DNA of 64,000 nucleotides, taken from positions 23,217,580 to 23,281,579 of the forward strand of contig CM028902.1 in assembly GCA_016801885.1 (NCBI GenBank), in the 5' to 3' direction. Position 1 is the stretch's first letter. Each line of letters opens with the position of its first letter. This document shows, piece by piece, positions 49,801-59,355 of this stretch. This DNA comes from Toxotes chatareus (lineage: Eukaryota > Chordata > Actinopteri > Toxotidae). The notes under the pieces were generated by a model. That model was not told the DNA's origin. It saw only the letters and a list, made by a program, of their open reading frames with translations, and did no database searches. Made by a program: the position numbers and the translations under genes.

Positions 49801-52800
49801 TGATGCAGGACTGAGCTTGGCCACGTGTTTGTGATGCAAACTGCTTTTGGTTGCCGTTACTTGAAATGTCGTCGTTTAATTGAGCGACAGACCATTAGCT
49901 TGTCCAGACAAAGCTAACTTTAGCTTCACTCGCCTCTTTGACAGTGTTAAAAAAAACTTGGTCCGTGGCAAAGCAGAGTTTGTAATCATATTCTTTCTCT
50001 GCTGGACTCAAGAGGTTTGTTTCTGAAGGCAGAGCAGCTGCCACACTTTTACTGTGTGAAGTCCCACACACCAGCGGTGTCTTGAACATCAAGCACATGA
50101 ATTCTTCACGAAAAGCAGCAGTTTTATCACATTCACTCCTCGGGTCCATCTGGCTCCTGCACCCTGACTGCCTCTCCTGTCAGTGTGGTTCGTTGGATGC
50201 GCGCTGCCTCCAGTCGCCGAGTGTAACAAAGACGAAAGAGTGTCGAGAAAGACGCACATGGCTAATCAGAGGCAACAGTCGCTTCAAATCTTTATACAGG
50301 CCGAAAGACATCATAGTTTTTGGGCTGCAGCTTTCTGATGTCCATTATTTTTTCAGTCATATTCCCCAGGTGCCCAAGATCATGGCTTCTAATTGCTAAA
50401 GATATTTTAGTTAGAATTAAATGCATTACCCATAATGACGCAGTTGGGGGGGTGGAGGTGTGCTGTTACCTTTTTCTACCCACTTGTGTTTGCAGCTATG
50501 ACTAAATGTGATTAGATTAGTAATCGAGTGTGACTCATGCTCATTGTTAGGAGACATCTGATCAAGTGTTTGGATTTGAACTTGGTCATATAATAAAGGG
50601 AATATTACAGAACTAACAATACTTCACAGTAACTCAGTAATGTCAGTTACACGGTAATGTTTACAAATATCTTAATGCTAACATTAGCCACCGTGGTTAC
50701 ACCAGTTAAACACCAGTTATACCAGTAAAAGAGGAGGAATACAGTAAAATCACTCTGTGTGTTTCGCAGTAAAATGAACTGGAGTGCTGTTTACCCTCAG
50801 GTCCCATCGCGGGTCATGTAGGTGATGGTAACTTCCACTGTCTGATGGTGGTGGACCCCAGCGACCCAGAGGAGCTTCACAGGGTCCACCTGTTCACTGA
50901 GAGACTGGCCAGGTAACGTGTCTCCGAACCTGTCCACTCTGTGTCTCACAGAACTTTTCTCTGTGAGGACATCTTATGGACTAATGCTAAAGTTCTGTCA
51001 ATGTGTATATATATTTTCCTAAAAACTCGAATCTCAGCTCTGAGAGCAGACAGATAGACGGGCCTCGCTGCTCCCTTTGCTTTTCCCCCTTGTTCTTTTC
51101 TGTCATTCACCCTTCAAAGACTTTCTCTTGTCCCTGATTGTGTCTAATTCAAAATCTGTTTTGAAAGCCTGTAAAATCCACTGGCTGCATCAGGGTCAGT
51201 GACAGATCCCAAAAGGGTAATGGCACCGAGGCAGATACATCTGAGTCACCCAGATGGGAACATTAAGCTCTATACAGTGCTGCTTATGTTTAGGTGTCAC
51301 ATTGGCAAATGTTGAAAAAGTGTGGGCATAAAGTTTGAAATGGTTCCTGAGTTATCAGTATTTAATGTAGAGGGTTAGAAATTGCTATTTTCAGGCTTAA
51401 AGTTAGACATGGATACAGCTGTATGCAGATGTTTGGGCAACATTACATGTACCGCATTGTCTTACATAGTAAACACAACCCCTGCAGCAAACAGCCATTA
51501 AAAACGAGCCTTCCTTCAAATGTTTTTATTTCATGAACTTTCATGAACCTGAAAAAATTAAGCAGCCATTGTGGTATGTGCAAAAGAATGGGCACCCTAC
51601 TAAGTCAGTGCTCGGTATGCTCCCCTTTGGCAGATATCACAGCTTGCAAACGTTCTCTCAGATTAATATGGGCTCTTTGAGTGGGTTCTCTTATTGTGGC
51701 AGCGATTACATAAGAATGGCTGGAACGAAGCTGCTGCAGAACTTTGTCATTTTAAATCCTGGTATTTGTGGCAAGTTTTGAGTTCCTAACATTTGTACCT
51801 AACCTACAGTTAACGCTCAGTGGACTTCATCTGTCATCCAATTTAATAGAGTAGTAAAGTGGTATGGAAACTGGGGGCTCAAACCACCGTCCACAGTACT
51901 GTGCAAAAGTTATAGCCACATAAATTCTTCTACATCACGTATCTGATGGAGGCATCTGATTGGTCTCAAATGCAGTTTATCAGTGACCCCACACATACAG
52001 CCCGAGTCACAAAGAGCTATCTTCAGAGACAAGAAGAACAAGCAGTCCTGCAGCAGATGGTCTGTCCCCCACAGAGCCCTGATCTCAACATCACGGAGTC
52101 AGTCTGGGATTACGTGAAGAGACAGAGGACAATGAGACAGACTAAATCCACTGAAGAACTGTGGCAAGTTCTTTAAGATGCTTACCTACTTACTTGCCAA
52201 GTACTGTGAAAAACTGTGCACAAGAAGATTTGGTGCTATTTTAAAGACAGAGAGCAGTCACACCAAATATTGATCTGTTGTATGCAGTTAGATATAACTG
52301 CACACAATAAATAAAAACTATTAATGGCATTAGTTTTAAAAAGCATCCTCATTTGAATTTGGGGGCCTAATGTTTTTGCACAGTTGCTGTATCCATAACC
52401 AAAACACATCACCACAGGCAACACTGAGAAAACCAGTGTTTTATGTCAGATCCCCCTGCTCTGCATGATTCCTCCTCTCCGTGTGTTAATGTGCCACCTG
52501 AGCTTCCTTTGAGGAGTCGGTTTACTCTAAAAAACACACAAAAAGCATTAACTGACTTCAGTAACTGTATCTTTAGTTCATGCTGAATTAATACTGATAT
52601 GAACCTTTTAAACTATCAGAAGCTAATATACTGTCGTGGTGGATAAAAAGGTCCTCAGGAGGGCTCATTATGGGCCTTTTAGTACCAAAGTATACTCCTC
52701 CTGTATCTGCATCTATTTTTAGTGTGTGAGTGCAGTGTGTCAGACTCGAACTGTCTGACTTAACAGGCTTCACTTCCTGTAAAAAGTGGCTCAGCTGAGA

Positions 52801-53229
52801 TTTTAAAGTGGTGATAGTTATGTTAAATTATAATGTGAAAATACTTTCCTTTTAGATACGAGTGCAAAAACTGTTAAATTTAAGTATGAGTTTGCAGTTG
52901 GTTGGACTATGGTCGATGTTAGCGGCTTCAGTTTTAGTTACTTTAGTTATTATACGTTTTATGAAAAATATTGTGATATCATTAACATGTTAACGTTAAA
53001 GGCAGGAGCGGCTACATGACTGAATACACCTTTTTTTTCCCCCTCTAGGCGAGCCCTGGCCATGGGTGGTACATGTACAGGGGAGCATGGAGTGGGTTTA
53101 GGGAAGAGAGCACTACTGTGTGAGGAAATGGGACCCATGGCTATCCAGGTCATGCAGGGTCTCAAGGACGCCCTTGACCCAAATAACATGATGAATCCTG
53201 GGAAAATTCTACAGCCAAGAGAACTATAA
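37812..53229 (+). CDS. ldhd: Mitochondrial D-lactate dehydrogenase, 11 exons
   Basis: LDHD is an FAD flavoenzyme of the mitochondrial matrix side that oxidises D-lactate and other D-2-hydroxy acids to 2-keto acids. Exons: 37812-37904, 41850-41962, 43301-43442, 43557-43698, 44525-44684, 44770-44969, 47292-47420, 48528-48655, 49000-49090, 50801-50912, 53049-53229. Phases all agree, giving 496 residues. The first 31 residues are Arg- and Leu-rich with no acidic residue before position 27, a good mitochondrial presequence. FAD-binding motifs follow: VIPFGTGTGLEGG, DPGADASLCGMAATSASGTN, VRYGTMRENV and GYNLTNLFVGSEGTLGI. The cap domain carries GHVGDGNFHC and GTCTGEHGVGLGKR, which supply catalytic and metal-site His residues. 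VREQHGKDESVHR near 60 matches human LDHD. It ends MMNPGKILQPREL. No broken motif was found. Start context aaaccATGg is good. Paired with znrf1 as in human 16q23. Confidence 0.96.
39885..40285 (-). mobile_element. Tc1-like transposon remnant C (ldhd intron 1, reversed)
   Basis: On the minus strand it begins cactgagcactgtatcagga, passes cagatacaggtcagcactta, catcagaatgagg and tgattttgaccgtgacatga, and reaches gtttctgaaaca, then gaatggagccaaaaacaaaa and further transposase-region wording. Compared with copies A and B it keeps a longer 5' half. The 3' half is missing and the frame is decayed. Confidence 0.7.
41724..41773. repeat. Perfect hairpin: 23-bp arms, 4-base loop
   Basis: Arms 41724-41746 and 41751-41773 are exact reverse complements around the loop gctt (41747-41750). 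The element is AT-rich and lies 76 bases before ldhd exon 2, in intron 1. No target duplication or known family was recognised. Confidence 0.95.
42085..42540 (+). mobile_element. Decayed Tc1 transposase fragment in ldhd intron 2
   Basis: A plus-strand stretch at 42333-42389 translates to QSPDLNPVELVWNKLDRR and then stops, the C-terminal signature around the catalytic residue of Tc1 transposases (DDE family). An upstream NDPKH word (about 42274) corresponds to the preceding QDNDPKH block. Frames between them are broken. The ends are approximate. Confidence 0.75.
43942..43970. repeat. Short perfect inverted repeat in ldhd intron 4
   Basis: Twelve-base arms, gtgaataaacga and its exact complement, flank a five-base loop (gatca). 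Its function is unknown. Confidence 0.85.
45290..45420 (+). repeat. Transposon-end-like fragment plus poly-C in ldhd intron 6
   Basis: The phrase cagtggggtccaagactaag resembles the end of a teleost Tc1-type element (gtggggtccaaaagtctgag style). It is followed by a poly-C run at 45379-45395. Only one end was recognised. Confidence 0.4.
46293..46322 (+). repeat. (CCT)n tract in ldhd intron 6
   Basis: About seven CTC/CCT units flanked by C runs. Pyrimidine-only simple repeat. Confidence 0.85.
47508..48095 (+). mobile_element. Tc1-derived non-autonomous element in ldhd intron 7
   Basis: Begins ggcttcagaaagtattcaga and ends around cactttgtcattatgg. Internal phrases (catcaggtttggctggactt, gtgtccaatcaattcagttt, accacaggt, gagacatctcaaggat, aatacttttgtaaatgagag) follow a widespread fish Tc1 copy in order. 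No intact transposase frame remains. Boundaries are approximate. Confidence 0.7.
48763..48779 (+). repeat. Poly-C run in ldhd intron 8
   Basis: An uninterrupted C run of about 16 bases, followed by gcctgtgactg. A shorter C run lies at 48663-48670. Confidence 0.9.
51283..51790 (+). mobile_element. DNA-transposon remnant in ldhd intron 10 (copy 1)
   Basis: Contains gttgaaaaagtgtgggcata, agatgtttgggcaac, gcagccattgtggtatgtgc and aaaagaatgggcaccctact in the order of a repeat that I associate with teleost Tc1-type elements. No intact frame. The 3' end is not clear. Confidence 0.55.
51893..52390 (+). mobile_element. Internally deleted Tc1-like element in ldhd intron 10 (copy 2)
   Basis: The left end acagtactgtgcaaaag and the right end tttttgcacagttgctgt are imperfect inverted repeats about 500 bases apart. 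Inside, an open stretch ending at 52176 translates to CPPQSPDLNITESVWDYVKR, the C-terminal Tc1 transposase signature with the conserved Pro changed. The N-terminal DNA-binding part is missing. Confidence 0.75.
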
Positions 53230-53833
53230 ACAGCATTTTAGCCACTGAACATAGAAAATCTTACTATGATCTGCTCACTGTTCATGATCAGAGACTGAGA
53301 TCAGAATGAAATTGCATTTTTTACAGTGTATTTCCTGTTAAAACAGGACTTCTGGATGAGCTTTAACAGCCAAGGATCACTCCAAAGTGAAAACCAGTGG
53401 GACGTCAGTGTGAAGACAGTGTTGTTTAATGTGGGGGATTTGTGATTGTACGTAAATTTGTGCTGATTTCTCTGGTGTTGGAGTTTTATGTCGTCAGGTG
53501 CACAGTGTGGACACGCATTCTTTTACAGTGTGATCTAAAAATATAAGAGAACCAAGAAAATCAGGAACATTTTATTTTAAATGGATTCTGGCAGAAGTCA
53601 ATGGAACAATCAAGCACTTTGAAGGGTCCAAATGATCCCTGGCTCCTGGAACCTTTTTCTTTTACATTTAATTAACAGTAAAAAAAAAAAAAAATCATTA
53701 GTTTCTGCTCACTGTGTTACACAGTGACGCATTATATCAGTCAGAAATGTGTAAAACTGCCTGATTCCCTTAGATAACAGGACAGAGCAGCAGCAGGTAT
53801 CACACATTGTCATGAAACCAAGACATCCATCTG

Positions 53834-53839
53834 AATAAA
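53834..53839 (+). other. Candidate ldhd poly(A) signal
   Basis: AATAAA about 600 bases after the ldhd stop codon. The intervening sequence holds no other gene and is probably 3' UTR. Confidence 0.45.
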
Positions 53840-53929
53840 TGTGCATGGTAACTTGCAGTGTCAGATGTTTGAGCTCTTACATGGTGTCGAACAGTTTGGA
53901 AGAAACATCAAAAGTTTCATTTGCAGCTC

Positions 53930-54175
53930 TAAAAGAATAGTTTGACATTTTGGAGAATATGCTGATTCCTTTTTTTTTTTTTTTTTTTGCAGGGGTTATG
54001 AGAAAAACTCTCATGTCTTTCTGTGAAATATGTATCTGGAGCCAGCGGCTAGTTAGCTTAGCTTAGCATAAAGACTGGAAACAAGGCGAAACGGTTAGCC
54101 TGGCTCTGTTTCCAGGCTGTTTCACCTCCTGACAAGAAAGCAAATAAGTGTATTTTCCACTTTTCCTTTAAGCAG
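53930..54175 (+). repeat. Abundant percomorph-type interspersed repeat
   Basis: Starts tagtttgacattttgg, has an expanded T run (53970-53988), then ctctcatgtctttctgtgaa, ggttagcctggctctg and the signature gttagcttagcttagcataa. I recognise this from many percomorph genomes as a multicopy non-autonomous repeat, but cannot give its class. It lies downstream of ldhd. Confidence 0.65.
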
Positions 54176-55130
54176 GTTGGTTAAATGTTCCCATTTCCAC
54201 CGTTTAGCGACAGTTCATCGAGCATGAATAGAGACGTTTCCTGGTAGTTTCCTTTCTGCTACACACTTGTATGGACAATGAAACTGAATGAAAGTCGTTT
54301 TTTGAGTTTTACTGGCAGCAAACCTGTTTAAAACACCATGTCAGTAAAATATTCTTACTTTTGTAGCTAATGCACTACCCCAGATAAGAAGTTTGTTTTT
54401 TTTTCTGGTTCATACTCACAGAGAATTTTATTCTGCAGTCTCCTAAACAAGAGTGTTTGTTCTTAGGATCGACTGCACCTGAGCTCAGACAGTTGAAGGT
54501 GACACAGCAGTGCACTGTGGCTTAATATGAAGAAGACTATCTTGGCATCAGAGGGTGGCAACACTACAGGATGTGGATTTTTAACCTTACCTCTCTGTGA
54601 CAGAGACGAAATACTCAGACAAATAATAAAGAATATCGCTGGACGTTTGTGAGGCTTTGTTTGTGAATCACATTAAAAGACGGACAAAATAAAATGATGT
54701 TAACTCATTTCTGCCTCATTAGGCCTGTGAATATTGTTGTCACAGCTTGCAGCCATTAACTGCCTTTCTAAAATACTGCTCTGCCCTGCTGTACATGAAC
54801 TAATAATGAAATGACACACAGCCAAGAGTCCATTTACTTTTGAACCGCTAAACCTTGGACGCAGTGTGTCACAGTGGCTACACCTCCCACACAGTTCTTT
54901 CTATAGTGATGTAAACCTACTCAAAGCTCAGAACCTGAAGAACAAAACATGTCTAACTGTCCAAATACTTACAGTCTGCTCTGTAATGTAGTAACATCAC
55001 CTGTTTTCAATGTGTGATGAACCTTCAGAGTCAATGTACATCGTAGGATAAGACTATAGATTTGTCCTATAGCCCTGTAGGATAATGCATTTCCTCCCTG
55101 TGGTCTTATACATAGACTGTGTTAGAACCA

Positions 55131-55167
<37 letters not shown>

Positions 55168-56990
55168 AGCAGAGAGGGGACCATTTATAGGCCTGCTGTC
55201 ATTATAGCAGGATAGATGAATACCTATTGAAGTGAGCACTTAACCATAGTTTACCTTATTGGGAAGTGAGGCCAAGGAGAGTGTACGAGACTGACTGTGT
55301 GTTATCGTGAAGAGACAAAGAGCCACACAGAATTAAAGCAGCCTAATTACACACACATGCATGTGCAGGATTAGACCAAGTAATCCTAAACAAAACATGT
55401 GAGCCACTAATCCCAATAATTTAGCATATGGCGGGAAAATCTGTGCATAACTTGGTAATGTCAACAATATGCAGGCCTGGCTGACGGCCTGAACGTGGGG
55501 GAGGGGGGGAGACAGGAACATGCCTAATGGATAAGACAAGGTAGATCTATTTCTACTCCTCAATTAGTAGATTAACCCCATTTTTGTGCACAAGCCGGGA
55601 AATAATGTTCCCAAAATAAAAAGGTCACTGTTCTTCAACTCTTTCGATGACAGTCCGAACCCTGGTCTCCTCTGAGAGGAAACTCTTTACATTTTCCAAC
55701 CAAGAACAAGTACAGGAGACCATAGCCACAAATCTGTGTGGATCCTAAAATACTTTGCACAGGTAGAATCAGGAGACTCAGAGCTTTCAAACAATGTATA
55801 ATTTGTCAATGTTTGTGTGAAGACTTGAGTTCAGTACAGACAAAAACACACCTGAGGTACTGCTACCAAGGATGAAGCTTTTACAAGGTTAATTAAGGAG
55901 TGAGGGGATTCCCTATACTTTCACGAGTCAAATGTTTAAAACAAAAATATCTATAAAAGAACATGACTTAAGTGTCACATTTGATCATAATGCTGCACAT
56001 ATATATTTAGTCCTAAATGAAATCCTGAGATTTTTGTTTATAGTCTTTGCTCCTAAAAACAAATTATATGATTAAAAACTAGAAAAGCCAGTTTAGGATC
56101 AGTCAGCTCCTGATGGCCACTGCCACATTTCCTCATATCTTAACATGCCCCAGTCTTCAAGGTGACACGACAAACAGTTTCACAACCCTTTGATTAGGAA
56201 TTCAAACAAAATGTACTGTATATAACGAAACTGAGTACACTCTGACTACAAATCCTGCCAGTTTAATACAGTTGTAAAGAATGTGCTGCCACTATTCATC
56301 AGGCTTCTTCTCGTGTCCTTTTAATCTGGCAGTTCCGAGCTGTTTTTTATTTATTTATTTATTTTTTATTGGATTCGGCCCTTAGAGGTTGACTTCATGC
56401 AGTGTCCTTCACACTGTCTGATCAGTCACTGAAACACCAATTTCCACAGATTATCCTTGTGCCAAGTCAGAGGCTCTTACCCATCTGTTTTTCAATACAA
56501 GGTTGTGTAAACAGTGAATTGTGCGTGGCCTCGTGTTTTGAGGTCAGTGCACCTTCTGTCATTGGTAGTGCGGCTCTTCCTAAACCTCCTAACCACTGCT
56601 GCAGCTGTAGCCTCTTGTATCCTCTCTCATCTTTATAAAGTTTCATCATCTGGTTTCCTGCTTGTCCGGTTAATTCCTCGCCGTGTGGAGCCATGTTGCA
56701 TTAAACACAGCTCAGGCCAAGAGCTGAGGAGCCTGTGATGTTCACATGTTATTTTATAATCTTGTTCCCAGTTAACCTTAATTGGAAATCCTGTAATCTC
56801 TTTGTTGCAGTGGTCACAGGTGCAGAGGGGGCCCTCAGGTGTGGACTCAGTGTTTCAGTGCATCAGACCTGTGTTTTCAGTTACACATACAAACTAATAC
56901 CCTCCACTTCAGCTTAAAATGAATACAATAATTGTACGACGGATAACATTTTAGTGATAGTGTATCTCCTCCCAGCACTGTTTCCTGTCC
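54176..56990. other. Intergenic region between ldhd and znrf1
   Basis: No coding exon recognised on either strand. It contains a (TG)n microsatellite at 55132-55163 and a TTTA tandem near 56344-56366. Open frames here are short and carry no family motif. Confidence 0.5.
55132..55163 (+). repeat. (TG)n microsatellite
   Basis: About 15 TG units in the ldhd-znrf1 spacer. Confidence 0.95.
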
Positions 56991-57797
56991 TGTCTGTATT
57001 TACGATCCGAGCTTGCGCACTGAGCGTCTCCATTGTCTGGCCAGAAGCAGCAGCAGCAAGCAGCACCACCACCAGCAGCAGCAGCGGCGGCGGAGCGGAG
57101 AGGAGCAGAGCGCCGATCTGAGCGCAGGGGAGCGGCATCACTGTGACCCCAATCTCCGGGAAAAAAAAAACCGACAGCTGGTCGGAGACCACCAGAGCGG
57201 ACATACAGCGCGGACGGCCACGCCATTGTTTTTATTTTTTATATCTCCTGTCAAAGACAGACCGTCGTTTCTTTTGGCGGTCAGACAGACAGCAACAGTT
57301 GTCACGATGTCTGAGATCAGATGAGGCCAGAGCGGCGGAGTGAACATTGCGGCGCTGTTGTGATCCGGACCGGGTGGGTTAAACGCGTTTGCTGCCGCGT
57401 CCCGCCTGCAATGATACAGCCGTCTTAATCACCTGGGACGGCGCAGGGAGCGTGGTGTAGCCTACAGCTGTTTGTCATTCTGGGCTTTCTCCGTCGTTCT
57501 GCTCGTCAGCCATCCCCCGGTTGTGTCGAGGTTTTGTCTGCGGGTGAGGTGAATCCAGACGTCAGGGGTGGCTCATGTTCCGCTCAGCAGGAAAACGGGC
57601 TGTTGCGTCTGCAGAGAGTCAGAGCTGACGAGCCTGCTGAGACACGCGGACAGACAGGCAGGCAGGAAGGCCGAGAGACAGACAGGAGCGAGGGGAGGGG
57701 GCGACAGCCTGTTTCGGCTCTCTCGACCCTTTGCGGATCGAGCCGAGCCCCCTCCTGTTTCCACCCAGAACCCCCACCCATTTGTCTCCCGCTTTGG
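56990..57797 (+). promoter_or_regulatory. GC-rich znrf1 promoter and long 5' UTR with triplet runs
   Basis: GC and CpG content rises sharply from about 57000 and stays high through the first coding exon, as in a CpG-island promoter. A mixed triplet tract of CAG, CAC and CGG units occupies about 57045-57098. Several ATGs occur upstream of the coding start (for example 57307), so short upstream frames are likely if transcription starts before them. The transcription start is not fixed. Confidence 0.55.
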
Positions 57798-58191
57798 ATG
57801 GGGGGAAAGCAGAGCACGGCGGGGCGGCCCCGGGGTGCTTTTCCCGGTGTCTCTACGGATGACAGCGCGGTGCCACCCTCGGCCCACTTCGGTCACTACC
57901 GGCCGAGCGGCACCATGGGCCTTCGGAGCCGCTCAGTGAGCTCCGTTGCCGGGATGGGCATCGAGCACAGTCCCGCCGTGCCCTTCGGCTTCTACACCCC
58001 CAGAGGGACGGACTCGGATCGAGCTGGAGGGGGGTCAGGGGGCACTACAGCCGCCCCCCACGGTACCGGTTACCAGGACACTGGGGGCGGAGGGCACCAC
58101 ACGGACGGGGTGCTCTATCTGGGGTCCCGGGGGTCGCTGGCTGACACCTTGCCCCTGCACATCGCACCCCGCTGGTTCAGCGCGCACAGCG
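57798..58191 (+). CDS. znrf1: E3 ubiquitin ligase ZNRF1, first coding exon (partial gene)
   Basis: ZNRF1 is a membrane-associated RING E3 ligase active in neurons and endosomes. The exon encodes 131 residues plus one base and ends at a donor (g before gtaagg). The start MGGKQSTAGRPRGAFPGVST matches human ZNRF1 and carries Gly2 for N-myristoylation, which anchors the protein to membranes. Further matches are FGHYRPSGTMGLRSRSVSSV, YLGSRGSLADTLPLHIAPRW and FSAHSG. The zinc-finger and RING domains (starting FKCPIC in human) are not found in the remaining 5.8 kb and must lie beyond the right edge. The frame stays open upstream to 57534 but has no in-frame ATG there, so the conserved ATG is the start. 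ldhd next door fits the human 16q23 order. Confidence 0.95.
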
Positions 58192-58207
58192 GTAAGGGCG
58201 GTCTACT

Positions 58208-58210
<3 letters not shown>

Positions 58211-58278
<68 letters not shown>
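58211..58278 (+). repeat. (CA)34 microsatellite 19 bases after the znrf1 exon 1 donor
   Basis: Sixty-eight bases of uninterrupted CA repeat begin almost at the splice donor of znrf1 exon 1. Likely highly polymorphic. Confidence 0.98.
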
Positions 58279-58282
<4 letters not shown>

Positions 58283-59276
58283 GAATTTGGGTGACGCTGA
58301 GGGATTAATCATCAGAGAAAACCACATACGAATACATTCCCACGGACATCATGCATTCTCCCACCAAGAGACACCCACAATCACGCACACCTTGTTTACC
58401 TGCAGATAGGAATGGCACCAATGCGGTGCCATTAAATTTCACCGCTATAAAGGGATGTTCAGCTCAGCCAGAGGATGCACTGAGGAAGAAACGGACAGAA
58501 ACAACAAAGCTGACCCGTGTGTGAGACAGTGTTTCTCTAAGGTTCCTACCTGTGTTGGCTGAGGTGGTAAATGCAGAGGAGCTTTGGGCAGATATCAGCT
58601 TTTCAACACTTAATACTTAATACTGAAACAGAAAATATTTAATTTTACAGCTTCAATTTAAAAATCAAAGTACGTTCAAACAGCCATGTGGTCAAACACA
58701 TTAATAGGTCATTTGATCAACTAAGAGGAATATTTTTGCTGTGTGTGTGTGTGTTTGTATGGGGAGACTGGACTTGCTGAGCGTAACGTTGCAGGGTGTG
58801 CTTCGTCTTGACTGTCACCGCTGCACCATCTGCATAGGTCATTCCTTGTTGTGTGAAATGACAGTAATAAGCCTGTTGCCAAATCTGGCTGAGTCAATTA
58901 GCCGTGCGATTAGAGAGAAGGGAGGGAGGGAGGGAGAGAGAGAGAGGGAGGAGGAAGGAAGAAGGTGAGGCAGAGAACAAAAGAGGAAGGGAGGGACAGG
59001 AGGGTTTACGGGGTTGTCTGATGATGATTCTGTTGGTGACCGATAAGAGAACGCTTTATTGACCCACAGGGAAATTATGGACTTGTCATGCCATCAAGTA
59101 CACGCATATACCTGCATCTACACACACACACACACACACATGTAACCCATATGTAGACAAGCACATAAACAAATCCTTAACCACATGGCCACATCTGGTT
59201 CCCTTCCAACTGCATATGAAACACACACTAACACTCAGCAACAAAGTCCTCGAGGAAGATTAGACACACTCTTCTT

Positions 59277-59280
<4 letters not shown>

Positions 59281-59355
<75 letters not shown>
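59281..59355 (+). repeat. Compound (TC)n(AC)n microsatellite in znrf1 intron 1
   Basis: About 28 TC units pass directly into about 10 AC units. Confidence 0.97.

Noticed and set aside
57534..57797. In-frame upstream extension of znrf1, making a longer N-terminus
   Set aside because: The frame is open but begins at TTG and has no in-frame ATG before 57798. The family start MGGKQ with its myristoylated Gly is at 57798.
58115..58327. Cys-Val or His-Thr repeat proteins across CA/GT microsatellites
   Set aside because: Pure translations of dinucleotide repeats. The same applies to frames at 59185-59427, 61736-62071 and 61915-62238.
59050..59100. LINE 3' tail in znrf1 intron 1
   Set aside because: Only one short phrase resembles a fish LINE tail. 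No reverse-transcriptase sequence or poly(A)/repeat terminus accompanies it, so it is not listed as an element.
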